Assembly: GCA_001730095.1 (NCBI GenBank)
Contig: MDLF01000086.1
Span: 110,477 to 174,476, forward strand
Origin: Rhodobacteraceae bacterium (ex Bugula neritina AB1)
GTDB taxonomy: Bacteria > Pseudomonadota > Alphaproteobacteria > Rhodobacterales > Rhodobacteraceae
DNA length: 64,000 nt
Direction: 5' to 3'
The notes beneath the pieces were generated by a model, which saw nothing but the letters and a program-made list of their open reading frames with translations, did not search any database and had not been told where the DNA came from. The translations under genes and the position numbers were made by a program. Numbering within the stretch: the first letter of the stretch is position 1; every line of letters begins with the position of its first letter. This document shows, in pieces, positions 27,993 through 35,998 of the stretch.

Positions 27993-28574
27993 ATGGCATT
28001 TATCCTGGGATCGGGCAGTCCGCGGCGACTGCAATTGCTGGCGCAGCTGGGTGTGCATCCGGACGAGGTACGGCCGCCGGAGATTGACGAAACCCCACTG
28101 AAAGGCGAGCTGCCGCGGGACTACTGCACACGCGTCACGCGGGAAAAGACCCAAGCCGTTCCCGCCCGGCCAGATGACGTTGTTCTCTGCGCGGATACCA
28201 CAGTGGCGCTTGGCCGACGGATTCTGGGAAAACCGCGTGATGCGGGCGAGGCGGCGGAGTTTCTGCTGGCGCTCTCAGGTCGCCGCCACCGGGTGATCAC
28301 TGCTGTTGCCGTGCGCCGCGGGGATCGGGTCTGGCAGAAAGACGTCGTCAGCCAGGTCAAGATGAAGCCCCTCTCTGACGAAGAACTGAACGCCTATCTC
28401 GCCACCGGCGACTGGGAAGGCAAGGCCGGCGCCTATGCCATCCAGGGGCTCGCTGGCGCCTTTATTCCATGGATCAGCGGCTCTTTCACCGGCATCGTCG
28501 GCCTGCCGCTGTCCGAAACCGCAAACTTGCTGCGCGCCGCCGGGCTGCCGCTCTATCAGGAGGCCGCCGCATGA
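27993..28574 (+). CDS. Maf-like nucleotide pyrophosphatase
   Basis: A 193-residue Maf-family house-cleaning NTP pyrophosphatase. The N-terminal [18 protein letters not shown] is the nucleotide-binding signature, and [30 protein letters not shown] is the C-terminal hallmark. It overlaps the RNase gene by 4 bases in the conserved infA-maf-RNase-yacG block. Confidence 0.93.
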   Translation: MAFILGSGSPRRLQLLAQLGVHPDEVRPPEIDETPLKGELPRDYCTRVTREKTQAVPARPDDVVLCADTTVALGRRILGKPRDAGEAAEFLLALSGRRHRVITAVAVRRGDRVWQKDVVSQVKMKPLSDEELNAYLATGDWEGKAGAYAIQGLAGAFIPWISGSFTGIVGLPLSETANLLRAAGLPLYQEAAA

Positions 28575-29593
28575 AGGGCCGCACCATCATTCTCGACCAC
28601 ATCCAGGACCGCGAAGCCGCAGCGCTGATGGTGGATGGCAAGCTCGAGGACTTCCTTTTCGAAAGCGACGCTCCAGCCCCTGGCACCATTTACCGCGCCC
28701 GCGCCGACCGACCAGTCAAAGGCCAAGGCGGCATGTTTCTGACCACGCCGGACGGCCCGGCCTTTCTGCGACAGGTCAAAGGGCTGGCGCCGGGGCAGAT
28801 GATCCTGGTGCAGGTGTCCGGCTATGCCGAACCCGGCAAAGCCATCCCGGTGACCCAGAAGCTTTTGCTCAAGAGCCGCTATGCCATTGTCACGCCGGAG
28901 GCACCCGGCCTGAACATTTCACGCAGCATCCGAGATGAGGATGAACGCGACCGGCTGCTGGAAATTGCACATGAAGAAATGGGCGATATGGATTACGGTC
29001 TGATATTGCGATCAGCCTGTGCCGGTGCAGACGGCGAAGACATCGCCGAGGACATCGCCGCAATGGTCGCAATGGCGGCTCAGGTGATGCAGGACGAAGG
29101 CACCGAGGCCGAAGTTCTGGCCGAAGGCGACACACCGCATCTGTTGGCCTGGCGGGACTGGGTGGAACCTGCGGATGTCGAGCGCGAGGCCGGCGGGTTT
29201 GAGCGCCTGGGCGTTCTGGATGCACTGGACATTGCACGCGGCACCCGAGAACCGCTTCCGGGCGGCGCCTTCATGTTCATCGAGCCGACCCGCGCTCTGG
29301 TTGCGGTGGATGTGAACACTGGTGCCGATACCTCGCTGGCGGCTGGGTTGAAGGCCAACATGGCTGCCGCCAAAGCCCTGCCCCGCGCCCTGCGCGTCCG
29401 GGGGCTGGGCGGCCAGATCGTGTTGGACCTGGCACCGATGCCGAAAAAGGACCGGCGCGGCTTTGAAACCGCACTGCGGGCAGCTTTGCGGACCGATTCC
29501 GAGGAAACCATACTGGCAGGCTGGACCAACCTTGGGCACTACGAACTGCAGCGCAAACGCGGTCGCCCACTGCTCCAGGAGTTTCTGAAATGA
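28571..29593 (+). CDS. Ribonuclease E/G family protein, short form
   Basis: A 340-residue member of the RNase E/G family. It retains the catalytic-domain signatures [20 protein letters not shown] (a metal-binding Asp) and [14 protein letters not shown] (second Asp). It is shorter than RNase G (about 490 residues): the N-terminal S1-like part diverges and the CPxC zinc-link and small domain are absent. It is coupled to maf before and yacG after, which encodes a CxxC zinc protein. Short forms like this occur beside maf in Rhodobacterales. A ribonuclease role is inferred. Confidence 0.85.
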   Translation: MKGRTIILDHIQDREAAALMVDGKLEDFLFESDAPAPGTIYRARADRPVKGQGGMFLTTPDGPAFLRQVKGLAPGQMILVQVSGYAEPGKAIPVTQKLLLKSRYAIVTPEAPGLNISRSIRDEDERDRLLEIAHEEMGDMDYGLILRSACAGADGEDIAEDIAAMVAMAAQVMQDEGTEAEVLAEGDTPHLLAWRDWVEPADVEREAGGFERLGVLDALDIARGTREPLPGGAFMFIEPTRALVAVDVNTGADTSLAAGLKANMAAAKALPRALRVRGLGGQIVLDLAPMPKKDRRGFETALRAALRTDSEETILAGWTNLGHYELQRKRGRPLLQEFLK

Positions 29594-29793
29594 GTTGCCC
29601 GGTCTGCAGCGGGAAGTCGCAAAAAAGCTACCGGCCGTTCTGCTCCAAACGCTGTGCCGATATCGATCTCGGGAAATGGCTAACCGGTGCCTATGCAGTC
29701 CCCAGCCAGAACCCGGAAGATATTGAAAACGCACTGGAAGAAGCCAGACATGTCAAAGCGGCTGAAGAAAAATCACAGCAAACGCGTCATTAG
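29590..29793 (+). CDS. yacG: DNA gyrase inhibitor / zinc-binding protein YacG
   Basis: A 67-residue zinc protein with ligands CPVCSGK and FCSKRCADIDLGKWL, the YacG signature. In E. coli it inhibits gyrase. It overlaps the RNase gene by 4 bases. Confidence 0.92.
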   Translation: MSCPVCSGKSQKSYRPFCSKRCADIDLGKWLTGAYAVPSQNPEDIENALEEARHVKAAEEKSQQTRH

Positions 29794-29874
29794 CGATTTT
29801 CTTTGAAAAACCCTCTGGACACTGCCGCGCCCACGGCATAGAAGGCCCCCACCCAAGGCGACAAGCCTTCCCGT

Positions 29875-29949
29875 GCCCGGGTAGCTCAGGGGTAGAGCAG
29901 TGGATTGAAAATCCTCGTGTCGGTGGTTCGATTCCGCCCCCGGGCACCA
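29875..29949 (+). tRNA. tRNA-Phe (GAA)
   Basis: A 75-nt gene with encoded CCA. The acceptor stem GCCCGGG pairs with CCCGGGC, the D arm is AGCTCAGGGGTAGAGC, the anticodon loop TTGAAAA gives GAA, and the T arm has GTTCGATTC. Its 3' 45 bases are part of the attL repeat of the island; the integrated element therefore keeps the tRNA intact. Confidence 0.97.
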
Positions 29950-29956
29950 TTTAACA
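29905..29956 (+). repeat. attL: 52-bp direct repeat in the 3' end of tRNA-Phe
   Basis: It begins TTGAAAATCCTCG in the anticodon loop, runs through the tRNA 3' end and seven bases past CCA (ATTTAACA), and is identical in all 52 bases to 44640-44691. This is the left attachment site of the island. Confidence 0.95.
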
Positions 29957-29980
29957 GGCTGATATGTATGTATTTTCTGC

Positions 29981-31093
29981 TCATGGCTGATCCTCGTTTC
30001 GGTCAGGTTTGACGCTATTCTGCGAAGGTTTGACACTTTCGGCCCGCCTTCGGTTCTCTTCTTCCAATGTCGCCATCGTCTCGCGGTTCTTGTCGGCAAG
30101 GTTCGCAGAGCGCGAATAGTGCCGCGCCATGGACGGTGTTTTCTGTCCCAGTAGGTCCGCGATACGGCGTTCATCCAGCCCTGCCTCGCGCAAGGTCGTG
30201 GCAACCGTGTGCCGCAAGCCCTTGAGGGTCAGACCTTTTTCGATAAGGCCTTCATTCTCAAGGGCGGTCTTGAAGCGGTGCCAGACAGTTGAGAAGCCGT
30301 TGTAGGTCCAAGCTTCGCCGCGCGAATTGGAAAGCACAGTCTCGGCGTTATGGTCCGGCATGCGGTCAAGGGCGGCTTGCAGCGTCGGGCTGACCGGAAT
30401 CGCGACCTCTTCGCCAGTCTTGCCACGCACGCCCCAGATGGTGCCGTCATCGACCTGATCTTTTCGCAATCGAAGAGCGTCGGATGGATCGAGGCCGGTG
30501 TTCATCATCAAGGCAAGCGCCACGCGTACGTGAGGTTTGGCCTTCGCTAGGACTGTATCACGTTCTTCGATGGTCCATGGGCGGTTCGCATAGGCACGGT
30601 CGCGAGGGCGGCGCTTGGGAATGACGTCTTTGGCGAAGTTCGCTGAGATCAGACCCTTCGGAATGTTGTAACGGAAGACCTCGCTTAGAAGCGTGCGCAC
30701 CATATTTGCCCGCCGCCAGCCAATCTTCTTCGCCGCCTTGTCATGGATGCCTGCAATCAGAGGCGTGTCGATCACATGGATCGGCGTGTCGCGGATCGGC
30801 TCAAGGAAATCAGCGCACTTGCGATAGTCGCGCCGGGTGGCTTCGGCCAGGTTCTGATAGTGCTCGGTTTCGAAATATGTCTGGATCAACCCGCCAAGCG
30901 TTCCAGCCTTTGGGGCCTTCGCTCGCTGCGCCTCGGCAATGGCGCGGATCGTTTCGCATTCAGCGAAGAACTCGGCTGAACCGATAGGGGCGTGGGTCAG
31001 GTCAACCTTGTGGCCAGTCTCGCGGTGATAGCATCGTTGCTTGCCGTGCCGGTCTTTGAAAATCTTGAAACCCTTGACCCGCACCTGTGTCAT
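29981..31093 (-). CDS. Tyrosine recombinase (phage-type integrase)
   Basis: A 370-residue site-specific recombinase that should catalyse integration and excision at tRNA-Phe. An N-terminal arm-binding region precedes the SAM-like core-binding domain (about residues 65-155) and the catalytic domain. Catalytic residues are visible: Arg in MMNTGLDPSDALRLRK is replaced by the Asp-containing GLDPSD, a common variant of TGLRxxE; then LRHTVATTLREAG and the Tyr in HYSRSANLADK. The gene reads from the island interior toward attL, overlapping the small upstream gene. Confidence 0.93.
   Translation of the reverse strand: MTQVRVKGFKIFKDRHGKQRCYHRETGHKVDLTHAPIGSAEFFAECETIRAIAEAQRAKAPKAGTLGGLIQTYFETEHYQNLAEATRRDYRKCADFLEPIRDTPIHVIDTPLIAGIHDKAAKKIGWRRANMVRTLLSEVFRYNIPKGLISANFAKDVIPKRRPRDRAYANRPWTIEERDTVLAKAKPHVRVALALMMNTGLDPSDALRLRKDQVDDGTIWGVRGKTGEEVAIPVSPTLQAALDRMPDHNAETVLSNSRGEAWTYNGFSTVWHRFKTALENEGLIEKGLTLKGLRHTVATTLREAGLDERRIADLLGQKTPSMARHYSRSANLADKNRETMATLEEENRRRAESVKPSQNSVKPDRNEDQP
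30005..30035 (+). repeat. Two AGGTTTGAC repeats near attL (putative arm-type sites)
   Basis: AGGTTTGAC at 30005-30013 and AGGTTTGACA at 30026-30035 begin exactly 21 bp apart, inside the integrase 3' end. The same 10-mer occurs twice near attR (44544, 44585), also in the same orientation and about four helical turns apart. Confidence 0.6.
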
Positions 31094-31329
31094 CAAAGGC
31101 GGTCCAGAATGGTCTCACGGGTATCTGTCACGGAACCCGATTTCACATCATCAATCCAAAGATCGAGATCACGACGATCCCAAAGACGTGCCCCTCGTAT
31201 CAACTCTAAGGGGCGTACCGGGCAAGCGGCCTTGAAATGCTTGACTGGCAGCCCGGTATAGCTCGCAGCCTCGGACTGCTTGAAGATGCGCTTGTCTACC
31301 ACGTTAATATTGAGATTTGTCGTCGCCAT
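31093..31329 (-). CDS. Small DNA-binding protein, excisionase (AlpA/Xis-like)
   Basis: A 78-residue protein with a winged-helix excisionase pattern: KRIFKQSEAASYTGLPVKHF, then ARLWDRRDLDLWIDDV, as in MerR-like Xis proteins. It overlaps the integrase start by a few bases, so it is co-expressed. The probable role is to bend DNA at the att sites and promote excision. Confidence 0.75.
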   Translation of the reverse strand: MATTNLNINVVDKRIFKQSEAASYTGLPVKHFKAACPVRPLELIRGARLWDRRDLDLWIDDVKSGSVTDTRETILDRL

Positions 31330-31344
31330 TGCCTGACACCCCCA

Positions 31345-31566
31345 TCAATTCGCTGCCGAACCCTCGGCACTTTTGACCTTGGTCGCGTTCTTCTGAAACC
31401 GCTCCCATCCGCTCATCGTCAGCATCTTGGTCTTCGACGATATCTCCACGAACTCCAGCTTCCCGGTGTTCATGAGTGCGCGAATTTGCGCAGGACTAAG
31501 CCCAACGATTTCGCTGAGCTGTTTGGGTGAAAGCAGGCGTTCTTGTTGCAAAATGACCTCCTTCAT
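31345..31566 (-). CDS. Small helix-turn-helix protein
   Basis: A 73-residue protein with an N-terminal helix-turn-helix: LLSPKQLSEIVGLSPAQIRALMNTGKL, then FVEISSKTKMLT. This resembles excisionase-like or phage helper DNA-binding proteins. It is upstream of, and on the same strand as, the Xis-like and integrase genes, and divergent from the repressor. Confidence 0.65.
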   Translation of the reverse strand: MKEVILQQERLLSPKQLSEIVGLSPAQIRALMNTGKLEFVEISSKTKMLTMSGWERFQKNATKVKSAEGSAAN

Positions 31567-31630
31567 TGGGGTTGAGCGGAATCGGTTGTTTTGGCGCGGC
31601 TGGCATGGTCAGATACAGGAGAACCATCAT

Positions 31631-31667
31631 TGTGCCATTTTTTGCATATTTGTGAAATTTAGCACAT
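31631..31667. promoter_or_regulatory. Putative operator between divergent excisionase-like and repressor genes
   Basis: Two TGTGnnATTT direct repeats lie exactly 20 bp apart (31631 and 31651), and the second forms a dyad TGTG-N8-CACA (31651-31666). They lie in the divergent promoter region, a usual place for binding of the phage-type repressor encoded next. Confidence 0.45.
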
Positions 31668-31687
31668 TCGTCAACAGGAAGCCGCTT

Positions 31688-32110
31688 TTGAGGCAAAAAA
31701 CCACCGATTTGCTCGTTGGAATAGGTGCCAGACTTGCAATCACGCGCAATGAAATCGGACTGTCCCAATCGGACATGGCCAAGGAAATCGGCGTCTCGCT
31801 GCGAGCCTATCATAGCTATGAGAAGGGCGAGCGGGGGCTGCCGATTGAGGCCTTGGTCATGCTCGATGAGAAATTTGGGACTGACGTGACCTGGATTCTT
31901 CTGGGCGCGAAAGCTGCCCGTGTGCAGCACGATATCGACGCGCTGGAAGAGTTTGAAACCTCGCTGGATCGCTTCCTGACTGACCAAGGCATCCGGATCA
32001 AAAGTGAAAAGCGTGGGGCCATAGTAGCGCGTTGGTATCGGTCTCTTACCGATGGAAAGGAGATCAAGATGGAAGACGTTCACACCTGGATCGAGCTGTT
32101 GAGGGAATGA
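31688..32110 (+). CDS. Helix-turn-helix (XRE/Cro-CI family) transcriptional regulator
   Basis: A 140-residue regulator with an XRE domain near the N-terminus: GARLAITRNEIGLSQSDMAKEIGV followed by SLRAYHSYEKGERGLP. There is no in-frame ATG before the domain; TTG at 31688 has AGGAAG about 7 bases upstream and is taken as the start. It is divergent from the excision genes and likely represses them. Its stop overlaps the next ATG. Confidence 0.8.
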   Translation: MRQKTTDLLVGIGARLAITRNEIGLSQSDMAKEIGVSLRAYHSYEKGERGLPIEALVMLDEKFGTDVTWILLGAKAARVQHDIDALEEFETSLDRFLTDQGIRIKSEKRGAIVARWYRSLTDGKEIKMEDVHTWIELLRE

Positions 32111-32409
32111 AGATGCACATCACAGACCTGCCGCATTGGCAAAGACAGAAAATGGTCGTGATCGAGCGGCTGCACAATGACCTCGCCCGCTTCACGGACC
32201 CGGTTTTTCACATCGTCCTGTTCGCAGCAGTCATCTACCTACCATGCTTCGCACTGGTGATGGTTGGCGGCGCGGTGCCAGTTGGGGCACTAGCTGCACT
32301 ACTCGCAATCTCGACCGTCGCGCTCGTCATTGCGTCACCAGCTTTCGCTCTAGCGATCAGCGTTGAGGCTTACTTTCTTCGCCAAGCAGCAAGGATGCGC
32401 CTACGCTAA
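32107..32409 (+). CDS. Small membrane protein of unknown function
   Basis: A 100-residue protein with two hydrophobic segments (about residues 37-58 and 62-88) after a charged N-terminus. The stop codon lies in the palindrome upstream of the HicA-like gene. It is coupled to the repressor by ATGA. No family is recognised. Confidence 0.6.
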   Translation: MKMHITDLPHWQRQKMVVIERLHNDLARFTDPVFHIVLFAAVIYLPCFALVMVGGAVPVGALAALLAISTVALVIASPAFALAISVEAYFLRQAARMRLR

Positions 32410-32437
32410 ATTAAGTTGTCAGTTGACAACTTAATTT
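32408..32437. promoter_or_regulatory. Perfect 14-bp palindrome upstream of the putative toxin-antitoxin genes
   Basis: AAATTAAGTTGTCA and its exact reverse complement TGACAACTTAATTT are separated by GT. The palindrome ends 14 bases before the ATG of the HicA-like gene. This is the size and place expected of an autoregulatory operator. Confidence 0.75.
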
Positions 32438-32451
32438 GGAAGAATTATTTG

Positions 32452-32730
32452 ATGTCTAGAAAGTCGCACAAGTCCAAAGAGATCGAGGCCGTTTTACGTG
32501 AGTTGGAGTCCTTAGGTTGGACGGTCACTCTGCGTTCAGGGCGCGGTCATGCTTGGGGCTTGGTCCGGTGTCCGAACAATGATTCCGACTGCCGGTGCGG
32601 AGAGTTTTGTCAGATGGGTGTCTGGTCGACGCCTCAAAATCCGGGTCGCTTTGCGCGGCAATTGAGAAGTCGGGCGCTTGGCTGCACGAAACTCGTCAAT
32701 ACGAACGAAGACGCGCAAGAGGATGAATAG
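32452..32730 (+). CDS. Small Cys/His-rich protein, putative HicA-like toxin
   Basis: A 92-residue protein: EIEAVLRELESLGWTV, the GRGHAWG motif with a His, then RCPNNDSDCRCGEFC (four cysteines within 15 residues) and VWSTPQNPGRFARQLRS. The overall pattern recalls HicA (helix, beta-hairpin with a catalytic His), with an added Cys cluster. In related elements this gene is paired with a DNA-binding partner. The ATG at 32452 is selected over an upstream in-frame start inside the palindrome. The toxin role is inferred. Confidence 0.65.
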   Translation: MSRKSHKSKEIEAVLRELESLGWTVTLRSGRGHAWGLVRCPNNDSDCRCGEFCQMGVWSTPQNPGRFARQLRSRALGCTKLVNTNEDAQEDE

Positions 32731-32731
32731 T

Positions 32732-33319
32732 ATGGCGGAAATCGAGTTTGAATTGATCTTCGCCCTTCCAGAGGGTGAGCATGAAGCGTTTGATCTGATG
32801 GACGCGGTCTTCGAGGCTGGCTTCGAGGATGCCATCGTCGGCATGGGTGTGCCAGGAGTGCTCGGCGTTGCGCTGGAAGCAGCGAGCGATCGCTCAGAAG
32901 ATGCGATCCTCGATGCGGCGCGGGCGATCCAAAAGCAATTGCCTGAGGGTTCCGTGCTGCGGGAAGTGCGGCCTGACCTCGTAAGCTTGGCCGACGTGGC
33001 CAAGCGGTTGGACGTTACGCGCCAATCCTTGCAAAAACGCAAGATGCCCCCAGCCAGCCAAGGTGGACTGTTCCGGATGGACGAGATTGCCGTGGTCATC
33101 ATGGACGCGGCGGAGGGCAAGGGTTCTGGAGCACGCAAAGGACGCTTCGCGGTGGACAAGGCGGGTAAGTGGCTAAGCGCGGGGAAAGCGGCACGGCGGG
33201 TGAACGCGGGCATAGCCGTTGGCGCGATTGACGCGGCGACTTTGGAAGTGCGCGAGGATGCCAAGCAGTTCTTCTACTCAGATGGAGTGAGTTGTGAACG
33301 ACGGGTTGGAGTGAATTAA
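32732..33319 (+). CDS. Helix-turn-helix protein, putative antitoxin partner
   Basis: A 195-residue protein. The N-terminal part (MAEIEFELIFALPEGEHEA) looks like an alpha/beta domain, and a helix-turn-helix follows near residues 89-110 (VSLADVAKRLDVTRQSLQKRK). The C-terminal part from about residue 125 is poorly defined. The start at 32732 has AGAGGA 8 bases upstream; an ATG at 32723 overlapping the previous gene is an alternative. It probably binds the preceding palindrome and neutralises the small partner. Confidence 0.65.
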   Translation: MAEIEFELIFALPEGEHEAFDLMDAVFEAGFEDAIVGMGVPGVLGVALEAASDRSEDAILDAARAIQKQLPEGSVLREVRPDLVSLADVAKRLDVTRQSLQKRKMPPASQGGLFRMDEIAVVIMDAAEGKGSGARKGRFAVDKAGKWLSAGKAARRVNAGIAVGAIDAATLEVREDAKQFFYSDGVSCERRVGVN

Positions 33320-33382
33320 ATAAGCGGCTTCCGATTAGCTTGGTCAAATTTTCAGAAGAGTCTTGTAAGCCATTGAAACGAA

Positions 33383-34276
33383 TTAATTGGTGCAATTCTG
33401 AGTGTCTTTTTCTATCGCAGCGATTGCTGCTCCGGCGAGGATCAGTGGCGCAGCGAGGATGAAGCTGGTGGACAGGCTGAGGCGGAAGATGAAAAGATCC
33501 GCAAGCAGCGGCCACAGCAGGGCGACGTATTCAAACGGAGCAAGCCGCGAAGCTTCTGCGTAGCGGAATGCCAATGTCATCGCGATATGGGCAAAACCGC
33601 CAAACAGGCCTGACAAGACGAGGAACCAAAGAGTTTGCCCGTCTGGCGTGATCCAACCCCACGGCAGTGTCGCGATACCCCCGATCATTGAGGCGAGAAC
33701 AAAATAAAGCGCAATCGCCCCCGGACTTTCGGTTTTGTTGAGGCTTCGGACCATAATAAGAGCGAGCGCACTCAATCCCGCGGCCACGAATCCGATGATG
33801 TAGCCGGTCAGTCGAACATCTTCTTGGCCGGGAGCTATCAGTTCTGGCCAGACCAGAACGACAACACCTACAAAGCCAAAGGCGAGTCCCCAGATGCGCC
33901 ACTTGGTTAGGCGTTCTGACAAAAGCACAGCCGCACCGAGTGCCATCAGGATCGGCGATAGCTGCGAGATGAGGATGGCCTCGGCGAGGTTCAGACGAGC
34001 AACGGCAGCGAACGACCCAAACAGGGCCAGCGCTCCGAAGCTTGCCCGCAGGAAATGCGCACCTGGCCTTTTGGTGGCCATGCCGCCGGGAAATTCACTT
34101 CGTGCCCACAGGAAGATCACAAGTGGGATAACTGCGAAAAACGAGCGGAAGAAAACGATCTGGCCGAGGGGGACATCTTCACTGACAGCCTTCACGCTGA
34201 CGAACATGCCAGCGAACAGCAGACCCGACAGAAGGCGCAAACTGATCCCGAAACCGGGGCGGTCTGATGCGGTCAT
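33383..34276 (-). CDS. EamA/DMT-family transporter
   Basis: A 297-residue inner-membrane protein with ten hydrophobic segments in two EamA repeats (about residues 10-140 and 155-290). The N-terminal KAVSEDVPLGQIVFFRSFFAVIP is typical. It is the last gene of the COG0523-to-ABC operon and overlaps the preceding permease by ATGA. In known metallophore systems a DMT protein exports the chelator (CntI of pseudopaline); a similar role here is inference. Other DMT substrates (riboflavin, amino acids) are possible. Confidence 0.85.
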   Translation of the reverse strand: MTASDRPGFGISLRLLSGLLFAGMFVSVKAVSEDVPLGQIVFFRSFFAVIPLVIFLWARSEFPGGMATKRPGAHFLRASFGALALFGSFAAVARLNLAEAILISQLSPILMALGAAVLLSERLTKWRIWGLAFGFVGVVVLVWPELIAPGQEDVRLTGYIIGFVAAGLSALALIMVRSLNKTESPGAIALYFVLASMIGGIATLPWGWITPDGQTLWFLVLSGLFGGFAHIAMTLAFRYAEASRLAPFEYVALLWPLLADLFIFRLSLSTSFILAAPLILAGAAIAAIEKDTQNCTN

Positions 34277-35067
34277 TCGTGGCGGTCCCGTTCGGCCAGC
34301 GCATCCCGCAATGCGTCGCCTGTCAGGTTGATGGCTAGGACGCAGATCACGACCGCGAGCCCCGGCCAAACCATTTGCAGCGGGGTTGAGCGCAGATGCA
34401 CTCGCGCATCAAGCAGCATAGATCCCCATTCAGGGTTTGGCGGCTGCACGCCGAAACCGAGGAAACCAAGCGCCGAGATGCCAAGGATCGCGCGGGCGAA
34501 CATGCCGGTCCAAACCACGGTCAGCGAAGGGATCAGTGACGGCAGATAATGCCAACGCGCGATGGACCATCCCGGCATGTCCGCCAGCTGCGCCTGCACC
34601 ACATATCCACGGCTTTGCACCGACAGGCCGATGCCCCGCGCCACGCGGGCGTAACGCATCCAGCCGGTAACACTCAGGGCGAAGATCAGGCTCCATGTGC
34701 CAGCGCCCATCAGACCGGCGATGACGATCGCCGCGACTAGTTCCGGGAAGGCAAGAAAGGTATCCGTTGCCCGCATCATCACCCAATCGGCAAGCCTCCC
34801 ACCAAGGGCTGCGACAAGCCCAATGGTGGTGCCAATCACGAGGCTGATGACCGAAATCAGAAAGGCCAGCCCGAGGGACCAGCGCGCCCCGTGCAGAAGC
34901 CGGGATAGGACGTCTCGGCCCATCGCATCGGTGCCCAGCAAAAACTCCGCACTTGGGCCAGACAGCCGCTTGGGGATGTTGATGGCGGTTGGATCGTAGG
35001 GTGCTAGCATCGGGCCCAGACCTGCGAGCAGCACAAACACGGTGACAAGGATCAGAACGCTACGCAT
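34273..35067 (-). CDS. ABC transporter permease, DppC/NikC type
   Basis: A 264-residue inner-membrane permease. The N-terminal LLGTDAMGRDVLSRLLHGARWS and the loop near YARVARGIGLSVQSRGYV match the NikC/DppC family. It overlaps the DppB-type gene (by 8 bases) and the EamA gene, so it is one operon. Confidence 0.9.
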   Translation of the reverse strand: MRSVLILVTVFVLLAGLGPMLAPYDPTAINIPKRLSGPSAEFLLGTDAMGRDVLSRLLHGARWSLGLAFLISVISLVIGTTIGLVAALGGRLADWVMMRATDTFLAFPELVAAIVIAGLMGAGTWSLIFALSVTGWMRYARVARGIGLSVQSRGYVVQAQLADMPGWSIARWHYLPSLIPSLTVVWTGMFARAILGISALGFLGFGVQPPNPEWGSMLLDARVHLRSTPLQMVWPGLAVVICVLAINLTGDALRDALAERDRHE

Positions 35068-35998
35068 CGCTCTCGCCTATCCTTGGATCGATGACGCGGT
35101 AGATCAGGTCGATGATCAGGTTCACCGTCACGAAGACCAGTGCTGTCAGGACAACCACCGCCTGCACATGGGCAAAATCCCGTGCCATGATCGCCTCGAC
35201 CAGAAAGGTGCCAAGGCCGGGCCTGCCGAAAATTACTTCGACCAGCACGAGGCCCTCAAGCAGAAACGCCAGTTCCAGCCCGAAGACCGTGATAACAGGG
35301 ATGGCGGCATGGGGTGCGATGTGATCCCTGCCAACTGCCCGGTCTGACACACCGCGCCGCCGGAAGGCTGGTAGAAAGGACTGTCCGCGCGCTTCCAGAA
35401 TGCCGGAGCGGATGATGCGGGTCAGCGAGGCAGCAACCCCAAGGCCCAACGTCAATGCAGGCAGGATCGCGTGGGCAGGCGTGGCTGCACCGAGGGCGGG
35501 AAGCCATGCCAGTTTGACGGCGAAGATCAGGATCAAGATGAGGCCGAGCCAATAGGACGGGATCGCATTCCCAAGAGACGCAATGCCAACCGCGAAACGA
35601 TCCAGCCAGCCACCGGGACGTTTTGTTGCGATCACTGCGAGCGGGATGGAGATTGCCAGCCCGAGCCCAAGTGCTGCAAAGGCCAGCGGAAAGGTATAGC
35701 TGATCGCCGCCCACAAGTCTGGCCCTACCGGGCGGCCAGTGACGGCAGAATACCCGAGGTCCAGGGTCAGTAGCGGGCCGAGCCATGCCCAGAAGGCCTG
35801 CCAAAACGATCGGTTCAGGCCGACTTCCTCGCGCACTTGGTCAATCACGTCTTCAGTGAGCAAGGCGTCGAACCGGGCCATGGCGATTGTTTGTGCAGGA
35901 TCGCCCGGCGCGTTCCACAAGAGTGCGAAGGTCAACAGGGCAGTGCCAGACAGTACCACAATAGCGCGCAGCAATAGTCCGCCAATGACTTGGATCAT
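35060..35998 (-). CDS. ABC transporter permease, DppB/NikB type
   Basis: A 312-residue inner-membrane permease beginning MIQVIGGLLLRAIVVLSGT. Six membrane helices are visible, with the ending FVTVNLIIDLIYRVIDPRI usual for this family. It partners the NikC/DppC-type gene and overlaps the ATPase gene stop by 4 bases. Confidence 0.9.
   Translation of the reverse strand: MIQVIGGLLLRAIVVLSGTALLTFALLWNAPGDPAQTIAMARFDALLTEDVIDQVREEVGLNRSFWQAFWAWLGPLLTLDLGYSAVTGRPVGPDLWAAISYTFPLAFAALGLGLAISIPLAVIATKRPGGWLDRFAVGIASLGNAIPSYWLGLILILIFAVKLAWLPALGAATPAHAILPALTLGLGVAASLTRIIRSGILEARGQSFLPAFRRRGVSDRAVGRDHIAPHAAIPVITVFGLELAFLLEGLVLVEVIFGRPGLGTFLVEAIMARDFAHVQAVVVLTALVFVTVNLIIDLIYRVIDPRIGESDA

Noticed and set aside
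32423..32451. Sigma-70 promoter (TTGACA and TATTTG) within the palindrome upstream of the toxin-like gene
   Set aside because: Spacing would put the transcription start inside the coding sequence after the ATG, so the TTGACA is more likely just part of the operator.
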